Shown here: one piece after another, positions 34,621-42,042 of the stretch
Layout of the letters: every line of letters begins with the position of its first letter
Numbering within the stretch: position 1 is the first letter of the stretch
Source of the DNA: Hymenobacter plasmatis
GTDB lineage: Bacteria > Bacteroidota > Bacteroidia > Cytophagales > Hymenobacteraceae
Length of the DNA: 64,000 nucleotides
Assembly: GCF_020711255.1 (NCBI RefSeq)
Contig: NZ_JAJFAW010000013.1
Coordinates: 1 to 64,000, forward strand
Reading direction: 5' to 3'
The notes under the pieces: generated by a model
What the model was told of the DNA's origin: nothing
The model's input: the letters and a program-made list of their open reading frames with translations, nothing else
The model's database searches: none
Position numbers and translations under genes: made by a program

Positions 34621-35662
34621 AACGGTCCGGGGGAAGCAGTGGAAGGGCCACGCGGAAAGTGGTGGGGGTTTCGGCTATGCGCACGGCCGGCGCGCCGAGG
34701 TAGCGGTAGCGGCTGCAGATGTTGTTCAGCCCAAGCTTAGTAGATGCTACCGGGCTGCTGCGAGGCTGGCGGTTGTTTTCGACCACCACGGCCTCGTCTT
34801 CGGTGAAAATGCGCACCTGCAGGGGCTTCTGGCGGGTTGAGCCGTTGTGCTTGATGGCGTTTTCGACCAGCATCTGCAGCGCGGCTGGCGGCAGGCCCTT
34901 GGGTAGGGCTTCGGGTTTTAGCTCAATTTCGAACTGCAGGTTGGCACCCAGGCGCGTCTGCATTAGAAACAGGTAGGCTTCCACCAACTGCATCTCGGCC
35001 TGCAGGCTCACTACCGGTTGGGCGCTGTGGTCCAGGGTGAGGCGGTACACGGTGGCAAGCTGGTCCAGAAACTGGTGCGCCAGCTGCGGGTCTTTGGCGA
35101 TGAGCGAGTTGAGCACGTTCAGGCTGTTGAACAGGAAGTGCGGGTCGACCTGGCTTTTGAGCAGCTCCAACTGCGCCCGGAAGTTCTCTTTCTGCAGCTG
35201 CGCGGCCCGCAGCAGCTCCTGCCGCAGCCGCGCCCGGCTGCGCTCGCGCTCCACGAAGTAGTAGAAGAAAAGGCAAATGATGTTGCTCACCACGAACCCC
35301 ATCCGCACCCGCGCCGGCTCAATATTCACCTGCAGGCGCAGCCCCCGGATGATGAGCCAGTAGGGCAGGAAAATGGTCAGCAGGCTCACCACAAAATTGG
35401 CTGTGAAGACCGTGAGGCCCTCCAGCAGCGCCCGTTGCCAGCCCACCAGCCGACTAAGCGGATGCGCTTCAAAAAATGCCGCAATGCGCTGGTTCGACCA
35501 AAAAATGACCAGCAGGTACCCAAACACCAGCCCCAGTTCCAGCGCAATGCCCCGATCGAAGAGCCAGATGGTGCCCTGGTTGATGAAAACGAACGTGTAG
35601 TAGAAAACCACCGCCGTGAGGGCGGCCTGAACACTGGTTCTGAGCAAGCGGGGCGAGGGCAT
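34601..35662 (-). CDS. LytS-like sensor histidine kinase (His_kinase family)
   Basis: A 353-aa kinase with four predicted membrane helices in the first 140 residues (for example TAVVFYYTFVFINQGTIWLF, and AVVGYLLVI-type segments further on). The dimerisation/phospho-acceptor segment LKSQVDPHFLFNSLNVLNSL carries the His of the PF06580 family. The HATPase part has ALQMLVENAIKHNGST. No periplasmic sensor domain is visible, so the signal may be in the membrane. Its 3' end overlaps the LytTR regulator start by 20 bp and forms a kinase-regulator pair. I chose the ATG at 35662 over 35704. Confidence 0.88.
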   Translation of the reverse strand: MPSPRLLRTSVQAALTAVVFYYTFVFINQGTIWLFDRGIALELGLVFGYLLVIFWSNQRIAAFFEAHPLSRLVGWQRALLEGLTVFTANFVVSLLTIFLPYWLIIRGLRLQVNIEPARVRMGFVVSNIICLFFYYFVERERSRARLRQELLRAAQLQKENFRAQLELLKSQVDPHFLFNSLNVLNSLIAKDPQLAHQFLDQLATVYRLTLDHSAQPVVSLQAEMQLVEAYLFLMQTRLGANLQFEIELKPEALPKGLPPAALQMLVENAIKHNGSTRQKPLQVRIFTEDEAVVVENNRQPRSSPVASTKLGLNNICSRYRYLGAPAVRIAETPTTFRVALPLLPPDRYEDADN

Positions 35663-36230
35663 ACGTCGGAGTAGAGTCGGCCAGCAAAATAAGGCCGGCG
35701 GCAACTCGGGCGCAAATGAGCGACTTACGCACTGGCTAAGTCAATAGCAAAGAGCGTGAGCGAAGGAAATTGGGCAATGAAACCGGAATTAGCATCCATG
35801 AACCGGGACACTCGCCAGAAAATCATTTTGGTCTCTAGACCATGAAATCACCAGGTGCGCCACCTGCTTCCATTGAGCAAGAAATGGGCCGCCGAATAAG
35901 GGGCAGCTGCCCGTTTTAGCTCCGGCGGGTACTGTCAGTGCTGAGTTCAAGAAGCTCATCCCAGGTACCGTTTTCTGTAATTTGATTTAATGAACCAGTT
36001 TTTGAACCCAATTAGGGACTGAGGGAGCTTCAGTAGCTCAGTTATTGAGTACAAGCCAGCAGTTAAGTGACAGGAGCACTTCAGCCCTACTATAATTAAT
36101 TGAAAATATTTACTCGCGCTAAACGCTGTTGTTAAGCCCAAACACGAACGGTAAAAGCCCTAGCTAATCAGTTAGGGCTTTTACCGTTGGGCGCTCTACC
36201 TGACGTTTTCAGCCGGCGCAATCTTTTACA
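35663..36230. other. 568-bp intergenic region
   Basis: Contains the terminator at 36147-36188, otherwise AT-richer DNA without coding features. I looked for TAnnTTTG elements in front of the kinase on the minus strand and found none that are convincing. Confidence 0.4.
36147..36188. terminator. Strong terminator hairpin
   Basis: Exact 16-bp arms, AACGGTAAAAGCCCTA at 36147-36162 and TAGGGCTTTTACCGTT at 36173-36188, with a 10-nt loop. On the minus strand it lies 42 bp after the membrane-protein stop at 36231. Confidence 0.75.
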
Positions 36231-36629
36231 TTACGCCTCTTTAACCCGTTGGGAAGCGCGGCTACTGGCAATCCAAAGGTGATGCAATAATGCGTAGACC
36301 CCGCCCCCCGCTGCCCAACCGACGCCATCAACATAGCGCACGCCACTAAAAGCGGGGAAAGATGCGCTACCCCACACGGGTGCCGTCACTACTGTCGCCA
36401 GTCCAGCCCCTAGGAGGGCCGCCGACCAAGAGCTAAGAGCCCATCGACGCGTTACGGCCGCGTAGCCCACTACAAAGGGCACGTAGAATATCCAGCCGTA
36501 AAACGCATGAAAGACGAAGCAATAAATCCACTTCTGGTAAAAGCTCAAGTCAGTGGGCAACGCCTGCAGAGCAGCCGCGACTCCAAGGCTTATGAACAGC
36601 AAAAGGATTGTTTTGAACAAGGAAGCCAT
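36231..36629 (-). CDS. Small multispanning membrane protein of unknown function
   Basis: A 132-aa protein with four predicted membrane helices: SLFKTILLLFISLGVAAALQ, CFVFHAFYGWIFYVPFVVGY, SWSAALLGAGLATVVTAPVW, and WAAGGGVYALLHHLWIASS. The start ATG at 36629 is preferred to a TTG at 36641. No family is recognised. It is followed by the terminator at 36147-36188. The DNA immediately upstream holds a decayed immunity gene on the opposite strand, so this region may be a former variable island. Confidence 0.6.
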   Translation of the reverse strand: MASLFKTILLLFISLGVAAALQALPTDLSFYQKWIYCFVFHAFYGWIFYVPFVVGYAAVTRRWALSSWSAALLGAGLATVVTAPVWGSASFPAFSGVRYVDGVGWAAGGGVYALLHHLWIASSRASQRVKEA

Positions 36630-36826
36630 AGCTAGCGACAAGGCACCGTAGAAAGTGATTGACCATTTTGTAACGCCGCTCGTCTATACGCCTGTTTAGG
36701 CCGGTTAGCAAGCGGCGGGCAATAGAAATAAGCAGGGGAAGCCTACGCTCGGCAACAAGTTCAACGCGTAACCGAAACGCCCCCGTCAGTGCCGTTTCCC
36801 AGGCCCCTGGTCGCCACCAGAGTCTA

Positions 36827-37026
36827 GCCATTGCCGTCGTGGAGCCGCAGATGTTCTCCATCTATAGGAAAGAGAATAGTACCAAACAGCGGCCTTATGA
36901 AGCGTATTTCGTCAACGGCTTCTGGTACGTAGCAGGCGCGCTCCCTTACAACACGGTTGGTGGAACGTTTGAAATCATCGTGGAGGCTCAAAACTACGCG
37001 TATGGAAGCTAACCCAAGGTAAGTAA
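36827..37026 (+). pseudogene. Frameshifted remnant of an NTF2-fold immunity protein
   Basis: Plus strand, not an open gene. From 36827 the frame reads LAIAVVEPQMFSIY, then RPYEAYFVNGFWYVAGALP and GGTFEIIVEAQN, which matches the C-terminal half of the Imm-NTF2 family (typical pattern AIxIAExxxxxIYG...RPYxAxLxNxxWxVxGTLP...GG). The frame then runs to a stop at 37010-37012. In the +2 frame the text continues as LRVWKLTQGK and a stop at 37024-37026. That is the expected family ending, so a single-base deletion near 36993 is inferred. No start and no N-terminal half were found upstream. No polymorphic toxin is nearby. Confidence 0.75.
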
Positions 37027-37050
37027 CCGTTCAAGAAAACCGTCCTTCGA

Positions 37051-40000
37051 TTATGCGGAGGCGCGGGCCGGCTGTCCATTTTTCGTGAGCATTACCAGCT
37101 TTTCCTCCAGCTCGCGGGCGGCCAGGGCGCACACGGTTTCTATTTTCCCGAACAGCGTGTGGATGCGGGCCCGGCTTTCGTCGCTGGCCCAGTCGCCGGT
37201 ATCCTTCAGGATAAGCATCACGGCCAGCGCCTGGATGGCCTTGGCAATGTCCTCGTACTGCGGGTCGATGCCCATAGTGGCGAAGGTGGGGATGATGGAA
37301 TGCGTCGCCATTTTCAAGGCCACCCAGTTTTTCTCGCCGATGGACTTTTTCATGGTTTGCACCAGCTGCGGAATCTCCTGCAGGTACAGGCGAATCATTT
37401 CGGCCATGCGGGCCTCACTCTTGGTGATGCGCTTCAGGTAGTCGAAATTGACGCAGATAAAAGCCGGGCCCGCCGAGTCTCCTTCCTGGGTTTCCGGAGT
37501 GGCAGCGCTGCTGCTTGCCAGCTTCAGGAACTTGATGATTTTGCTGTAGAGCAGCTTGTCGTCGATGGGTTTGGAGATGTAGTCGTTCATGCCCACGGCC
37601 TTGCAATGCTCCACGTCCACGGTGGTTACGTCGGCCGTCAGGGCAATGATGGGCACCTTCAGCTTCAACTCGTTGCGGATGTAGGCGGTAGCCTCAAAGC
37701 CGTTCATCACGGGCATCTGCAGGTCCATCAGCACGATGTCGAAGGCGGTGGTGCGCAGCTTCTCCAGGGCTATCTGGCCGTTGCCGGCCACCTCCATCTC
37801 AAAGCCGAAGTCTTCGAGCAGCGTTTTCATCAGCAGCTGGTTCAGGGCAATGTCTTCCACCACCAGCACCTTCACGTTTTTGAAGCCCGCTTCCAGGTCG
37901 ATGTGCAGGCCCAGGTCGGCGGCGGCTTTTTCGGTGGTTTTGGGGAAGCTTAGGATGAAGCTGAACGTGGAGCCTTCGCCCACCCGGCTGCGTACGTTCA
38001 CGGTGCCGCCTTGCGGCTCCACCAGGTTCTTCACAATGGCCAGGCCCAGGCCCGTGCCCCCATAGAGGCGGCTCGTGCCGCTGGTGGCCTGCTGGAAATT
38101 GTCAAACACCGTATTCAGCTTCGCCTCCTCGATGCCGATGCCGGTGTCCGTCACGGCAAATTCCAGGATGACCTTTTCCTTGTCTTGCACCAGCAGGCGC
38201 ACGCCCACGGTGATTTTTCCCTCGCTCGTAAACTTCACGGCGTTGCTCACCAGGTTCAGGATAATCTGGTGCAGGCGCACGGGGTCGCCCATCAGTACCT
38301 CCGGAATCCGGGAGTCGTAGTCCATCACCAGGGCCAGGTTTTTCTCCTGGATTTTGGTTTCGAACAGGTGCACCATGGCCGTCACCGACGCCGCGAGCTT
38401 GAAGGGAATCTGCTCGAAGGTCATCTTGCCCGCGTCCACCTTGGCCAGGTCCAGGATGTCGTTGATGAGCACAATCAGCGTGTCGCCGCTGAGCTTGATG
38501 GCCGTCAGGTATTCCCGCTGTTTCTCGCTGAGCTCCGTTTTCAGCACCACCTTCGTGAAGCCGATGATGGCGTTCATGGGCGTGCGGATTTCGTGGCTCA
38601 TGTTGCTCAGGAACTGCTGCTTGGCCTTCACCGCGTCTTCAGCCTTAGCCTGCGCTTCTTCGGCCAGCACGGTGGCCAGCTCGGCGGCGATTTTGGCTTC
38701 GGTGAGCTCGGTGGCAATGCGCTTCTGGTCGGTCACGTCGCGCGCCACCACCACCACGCCCAGCACTTCGCCCTCGTCGTTCTTGTACACCGAGCCGTTG
38801 AAGAGCACGTCGGTGAGCTTGCCGTCTTTGTGGCGCAGGGTGAGCGGCGAGTCGGCCACGGTGCCCTTGGCAAACACTTCCTGGTACACCTCGCGCGCCA
38901 TCTGCGGGTCGGTGAAGTACACGAAGAAGTCGGAGCCGCTGAGCTGCTCGCGGTCCAGGCCGGTGATGTTCACGGTGGCCTGGTTCATGTCCGTGATTTT
39001 GCCTTCCGGGCTGATGGTCACCAGCGGGTCGCGGCTGGCTTCAATCAGGCCGCGGGCGTAGTTGGCGATGCGCAGCTCCGCCGCCCGCTTCACCTTCTCG
39101 TCGTTCTGGAACGCCAGCTCCTTATTGGCCAGCACCAGCTCGGCGGCGCGTTTTTCCTTCTCGTCGTTCTGGAAAGCCAGCTCAATATTTGCAATGCCAA
39201 GCTCGGCCGCCCGCTTCTCCTTTTCGTCGTTTTGAAATGCCAGCTCGGTGTTGGCAATGCTTAGTTCTTCGGCTCGCTTCTCCTTCTCATTATTCTGAAA
39301 GGCCAGCTCTTCGTTGGCCACACTCAGCTCCTGCGCCCGCTTTTCCTTCTCATCGTTCTGGAAAGCCAATTCTTCATTGGCCACACTCAGCTCGGCGGCT
39401 CGCTTTTCCTTTTCGTCGTTTTGAAACGCTAATTCTTTGTTAGCAATGCTGAGCTCGGCGGCGCGCTTTTCTTTCTCATCGTTCTGGAAAGCCAGCTCGG
39501 TGTTGGCAATGCTCAGTTCCTGGGCACGCTTCTCCTTCTCGTCGTTTTGGAAGGCGAGTTCTTTGTTGGCAATGCTCAGCTCTTGGGCTCGCTTCTCTTT
39601 TTCGTCGTTCTGGAATGCCAGCTCTTCGTTGGCAACGCTGAGCTCCTGCGCCCGCTTTTCTTTCTCGTCGTTCTGAAAGGCCAGCTCTTCGTTGGCAATG
39701 CTGAGCTCATCGGCCCGCTTTTCTTTTTCGTGGTGCTGGAAGGCGAGTTCCTTGTTGGCGATGCCCAGCTCAGTGGCCCACTTCTTCTCCGCAATTTCGC
39801 GGGCCACGATGACCGCACCGAGCAGCTCGCCCTGGTCACCCTTGTACACCGAGCCGTCGAAGAGCACCTCCGTCAGCGTGCCGTTGGTGTGGCGCAGGGT
39901 GAAGGGCACGTTGCTCACGGCGCCGCTGGTTACCACTTCCTGGTACACGTCCCGCACCAGTTCCGGCTCCGTGAAATAGTGGAAAAAGTCCGAGCCCATC

Positions 40001-40137
40001 AGGGTCTCGCGGTCGACGCCCGTGAGTTTCACGGCGGCCTCGTTGGTGTCGATGATGCGGCCCTGCAGGCTCACCGTCACCAGCAAGTCCTGACTAGCTT
40101 CAATCAAGCGCCGGTACCGCTTTTCGCTTTCCTTCAT
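37051..40137 (-). CDS. Giant hybrid sensor kinase: PAS, 11 x 21-residue repeats, PAS, HisKA, HATPase, REC, HPt
   Basis: A 1028-aa cytoplasmic hybrid kinase with no membrane segment. PAS 1 is at 5-120. Residues 123-353 are eleven 21-residue repeats (ELSIANEELAFQNDEKEKRA type, three heptads each). PAS 2, about 360-480, is a near-copy of PAS 1 (LLVTVSLQGRIID versus PLVTISPEGKITD). HisKA has its His in NMSHEIRTPMNAI (about 515). HATPase has DTGIGIEEAKLN and GGTGLGLAIVKNL. REC has LVVEDIALNQ and DIVLMDLQMPVMNG (Asp about 804). The HPt has its His in MATHSIIPTFATMG (about 943). Complete phosphorelay components are present. It has no partner regulator next to it; the output is unknown. Confidence 0.92.
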   Translation of the reverse strand: MKESEKRYRRLIEASQDLLVTVSLQGRIIDTNEAAVKLTGVDRETLMGSDFFHYFTEPELVRDVYQEVVTSGAVSNVPFTLRHTNGTLTEVLFDGSVYKGDQGELLGAVIVAREIAEKKWATELGIANKELAFQHHEKEKRADELSIANEELAFQNDEKEKRAQELSVANEELAFQNDEKEKRAQELSIANKELAFQNDEKEKRAQELSIANTELAFQNDEKEKRAAELSIANKELAFQNDEKEKRAAELSVANEELAFQNDEKEKRAQELSVANEELAFQNNEKEKRAEELSIANTELAFQNDEKEKRAAELGIANIELAFQNDEKEKRAAELVLANKELAFQNDEKVKRAAELRIANYARGLIEASRDPLVTISPEGKITDMNQATVNITGLDREQLSGSDFFVYFTDPQMAREVYQEVFAKGTVADSPLTLRHKDGKLTDVLFNGSVYKNDEGEVLGVVVVARDVTDQKRIATELTEAKIAAELATVLAEEAQAKAEDAVKAKQQFLSNMSHEIRTPMNAIIGFTKVVLKTELSEKQREYLTAIKLSGDTLIVLINDILDLAKVDAGKMTFEQIPFKLAASVTAMVHLFETKIQEKNLALVMDYDSRIPEVLMGDPVRLHQIILNLVSNAVKFTSEGKITVGVRLLVQDKEKVILEFAVTDTGIGIEEAKLNTVFDNFQQATSGTSRLYGGTGLGLAIVKNLVEPQGGTVNVRSRVGEGSTFSFILSFPKTTEKAAADLGLHIDLEAGFKNVKVLVVEDIALNQLLMKTLLEDFGFEMEVAGNGQIALEKLRTTAFDIVLMDLQMPVMNGFEATAYIRNELKLKVPIIALTADVTTVDVEHCKAVGMNDYISKPIDDKLLYSKIIKFLKLASSSAATPETQEGDSAGPAFICVNFDYLKRITKSEARMAEMIRLYLQEIPQLVQTMKKSIGEKNWVALKMATHSIIPTFATMGIDPQYEDIAKAIQALAVMLILKDTGDWASDESRARIHTLFGKIETVCALAARELEEKLVMLTKNGQPARASA
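39079..39771 (-). repeat. Eleven tandem 63-bp coding repeats (21-residue coiled-coil units)
   Basis: Inside the hybrid kinase gene, residues 123-353 are eleven units of exactly 63 bp each (693 bp), followed by a decayed twelfth. Consensus unit: ELSIANxELAFQNDEKEKRA plus one residue. The DNA copies differ at many synonymous sites, so the array is old or diversifying. There is no frameshift. Twenty-one residues equal three heptads, so unit gain or loss keeps the coiled-coil register. Confidence 0.95.
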
Positions 40138-40572
40138 GGGAGTGGCGCCGATGTTACCGGCAATATTTCAGGTAGTTAGTCGGTGCGCCTGGGTCGGTCG
40201 CCCCACGGTAAAGCAGGTGGTCTATCTGAAAAAGGCCAGCCCAACTTCTTTAAATGCAAAATAAACCAGCGCCATTCATTTCTTAGATGGCTGATTCATA
40301 TGCAAGGTACGCCTTATAAGCCCTGAGAAAAGTTCTATCCCCTGACAGCGCCTAACGATTCTGAGTGACCAGGTCATTATTCAGGCGGGAAAACGAAGGA
40401 ATTAACCCGGCGGCCCTCCGGCTCGCTTCGTTCGCCACAGGCTATTCTCCCCAGGGAGAGCCCCGATTTTTGCCCTGAATAACTTCGAGCGCGTAGTGGC
40501 CAAGCATCAGCCACGGCCCCGCCGTCTGCGGATGGCGGGCAACTATTAGCCGTAATGAATCACTACGCCGCG
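40138..40572. other. 435-bp intergenic region
   Basis: Upstream DNA of the hybrid-kinase gene. It has an imperfect inverted repeat (TTATTCAGG near 40378 and CCTGAATAA near 40475) but no recognised gene or exact -7 promoter element. The repeat pairs only about 9-10 bp, so I do not name it. Confidence 0.4.
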
Positions 40573-42012
40573 CTACCGGTTCCGGATGGCCCGCAGCATG
40601 TTGCTTAATGCTGCCGCCGGGTAGGCTTTGCCGCGCGAAACCACGGCGTCGATTCTTTTCACGTTGGCAATGTTTTCCAGCGGGTTGGCGGTTAGCAGGA
40701 GTAGGTCGGCGTCTTTGCCCGGGGCGATGGTGCCGGTGCGGTCGGCCACGCCCATGAACTTGGCGCCGTTGATGGTGGCCGCCTGCAGGGCCTGGGCTGG
40801 CGTGAGGCCCGCCTGCACCAGCAGTATCAGCTCGTCTTGTAGGGACGCGCCGGGGTAGATAAAGGAGTTGAACGGCCCACTGTCGGAGCCAGCCAAGATG
40901 GGCACGCCCGCAGCCTGCATCAGCGGCACGAGGCTGAAGAATTTAACTTCCAGCTTCTTGCTAAATGCCTGGGCTTCGGCCGACTGCTGGCGGGCGCTGG
41001 CCAGCCGCCGGGTATAGGTGGCTTGGATTTTGGGGTCGATGTAGGCCCGCAGGGTGTCCTGGGAATGGTCGTTTTCGGGCAGCTCGCTCAGGGTTTTGCC
41101 GATGTAGAGCGTGGGCACCGCGGCCGTGTGGTGCTTGGCCATCAGCTTGAAAATGCGCTCGGCGGCGGCTGGGCTGTAGGTATCGTACACGGCGGGCAGC
41201 ACGGCAAACAGCCCCAGCGGCTTGGGCGTCTTCAGGCTGTTGCGCACCAGCGTGGTCAGGCTGTCTTCTTTGCCGGAGCAGGCCTTGAACACGTAGTAGA
41301 GGTGCTCGGTGGCATCGAGCCCGCGCTTCACGGCCTCGCCCAGGGTCACGGAGTAGGGCATGTGGCCGGTGGTTTTCAGGCCCCGCTTCTGGGCCTGCGA
41401 AATGGTGTTCAGGTAGGCTTCGCCGGAAATTTTGCTGTCGTAAATCTTCACGTAGTCCACGTGCAGCCGCTGGAGAGAGTCGAGGGCTTTGCGGACTTGG
41501 GCGGGCGTTTCCACTTCCAGCGAGCCCGGCCAGTACGCCTGGGGCCCGTCTATCTTGGGGCCCGAGGTGAAGATGTGCGGCCCGGCAAATTTGCCCGCTT
41601 CCATCTCCTGGCGCCATTGCATCACGCTGGGGGTGAGGTCGCCGCCGGCGTCGCGCACCGTGGTGATGCCGTGGGCCAGGAAAAGTGTGAGGCTCTTTTT
41701 GTTGGCCGCAATAAGGCTGTCGCCGCCCCGGAAGTGCACGTGCATGTCCCATAGGCCGGGGATGAGAAAGCGGCCGTTGCCGTTCACGTACTGCTTGGCG
41801 GCGTAGCTGTCCTTGTCGGCGGGGTCCACGCCCACAATCTTGCCCTTCGACACGGTCACTACCTGGTTGGGCTTGAGCTGGCCCGTCACCACGTCCACTA
41901 CGGTCACGTGGTTGATGACCACGTCGTAAATCTCCAGCTTGGTGGGCCGGCGGGCGCAGTCGGTGAGCAGCGCGGCCGCACTCAGGCCGAGGAGAAGGCG
42001 AAGGAATTTCAT
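40573..42012 (-). CDS. Exported amidohydrolase (imidazolonepropionase-like)
   Basis: A 479-aa metal-dependent amidohydrolase. Signal peptide MKFLRLLLGLSAAALLTDC; the Cys may be lipidated although Asp before Cys is unusual for a lipobox. The metal-binding motif GLWDMHVHF holds the HxH pair. Further conserved ligands are His in KTTGHMPYSVTLG, His in DATEHLYYVF, and the Asp in ILAGSDSGPFNSF. Periplasmic amidohydrolases of this group include prolidases/carboxypeptidase-like and imidazolone-type enzymes, so the substrate is open. It is separated from the TPR kinase (start upstream) by 30 bp and is likely co-transcribed with it. Confidence 0.85.
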   Translation of the reverse strand: MKFLRLLLGLSAAALLTDCARRPTKLEIYDVVINHVTVVDVVTGQLKPNQVVTVSKGKIVGVDPADKDSYAAKQYVNGNGRFLIPGLWDMHVHFRGGDSLIAANKKSLTLFLAHGITTVRDAGGDLTPSVMQWRQEMEAGKFAGPHIFTSGPKIDGPQAYWPGSLEVETPAQVRKALDSLQRLHVDYVKIYDSKISGEAYLNTISQAQKRGLKTTGHMPYSVTLGEAVKRGLDATEHLYYVFKACSGKEDSLTTLVRNSLKTPKPLGLFAVLPAVYDTYSPAAAERIFKLMAKHHTAAVPTLYIGKTLSELPENDHSQDTLRAYIDPKIQATYTRRLASARQQSAEAQAFSKKLEVKFFSLVPLMQAAGVPILAGSDSGPFNSFIYPGASLQDELILLVQAGLTPAQALQAATINGAKFMGVADRTGTIAPGKDADLLLLTANPLENIANVKRIDAVVSRGKAYPAAALSNMLRAIRNR

Positions 42013-42042
42013 GCGGAGAAGAACTGGCAGCGGGCCGTAAAG

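Noticed and set aside
36550..36861. 103-codon minus-strand frame upstream of the small membrane protein
   Set aside because: It overlaps both the membrane gene and the immunity remnant and has no family features; the plus-strand remnant explains the region better.
39079..39771. Tandem 63-bp repeat as a possible CRISPR array
   Set aside because: There are no unique spacers; repeats are contiguous, in frame and part of an open gene. No cas gene is in the window.
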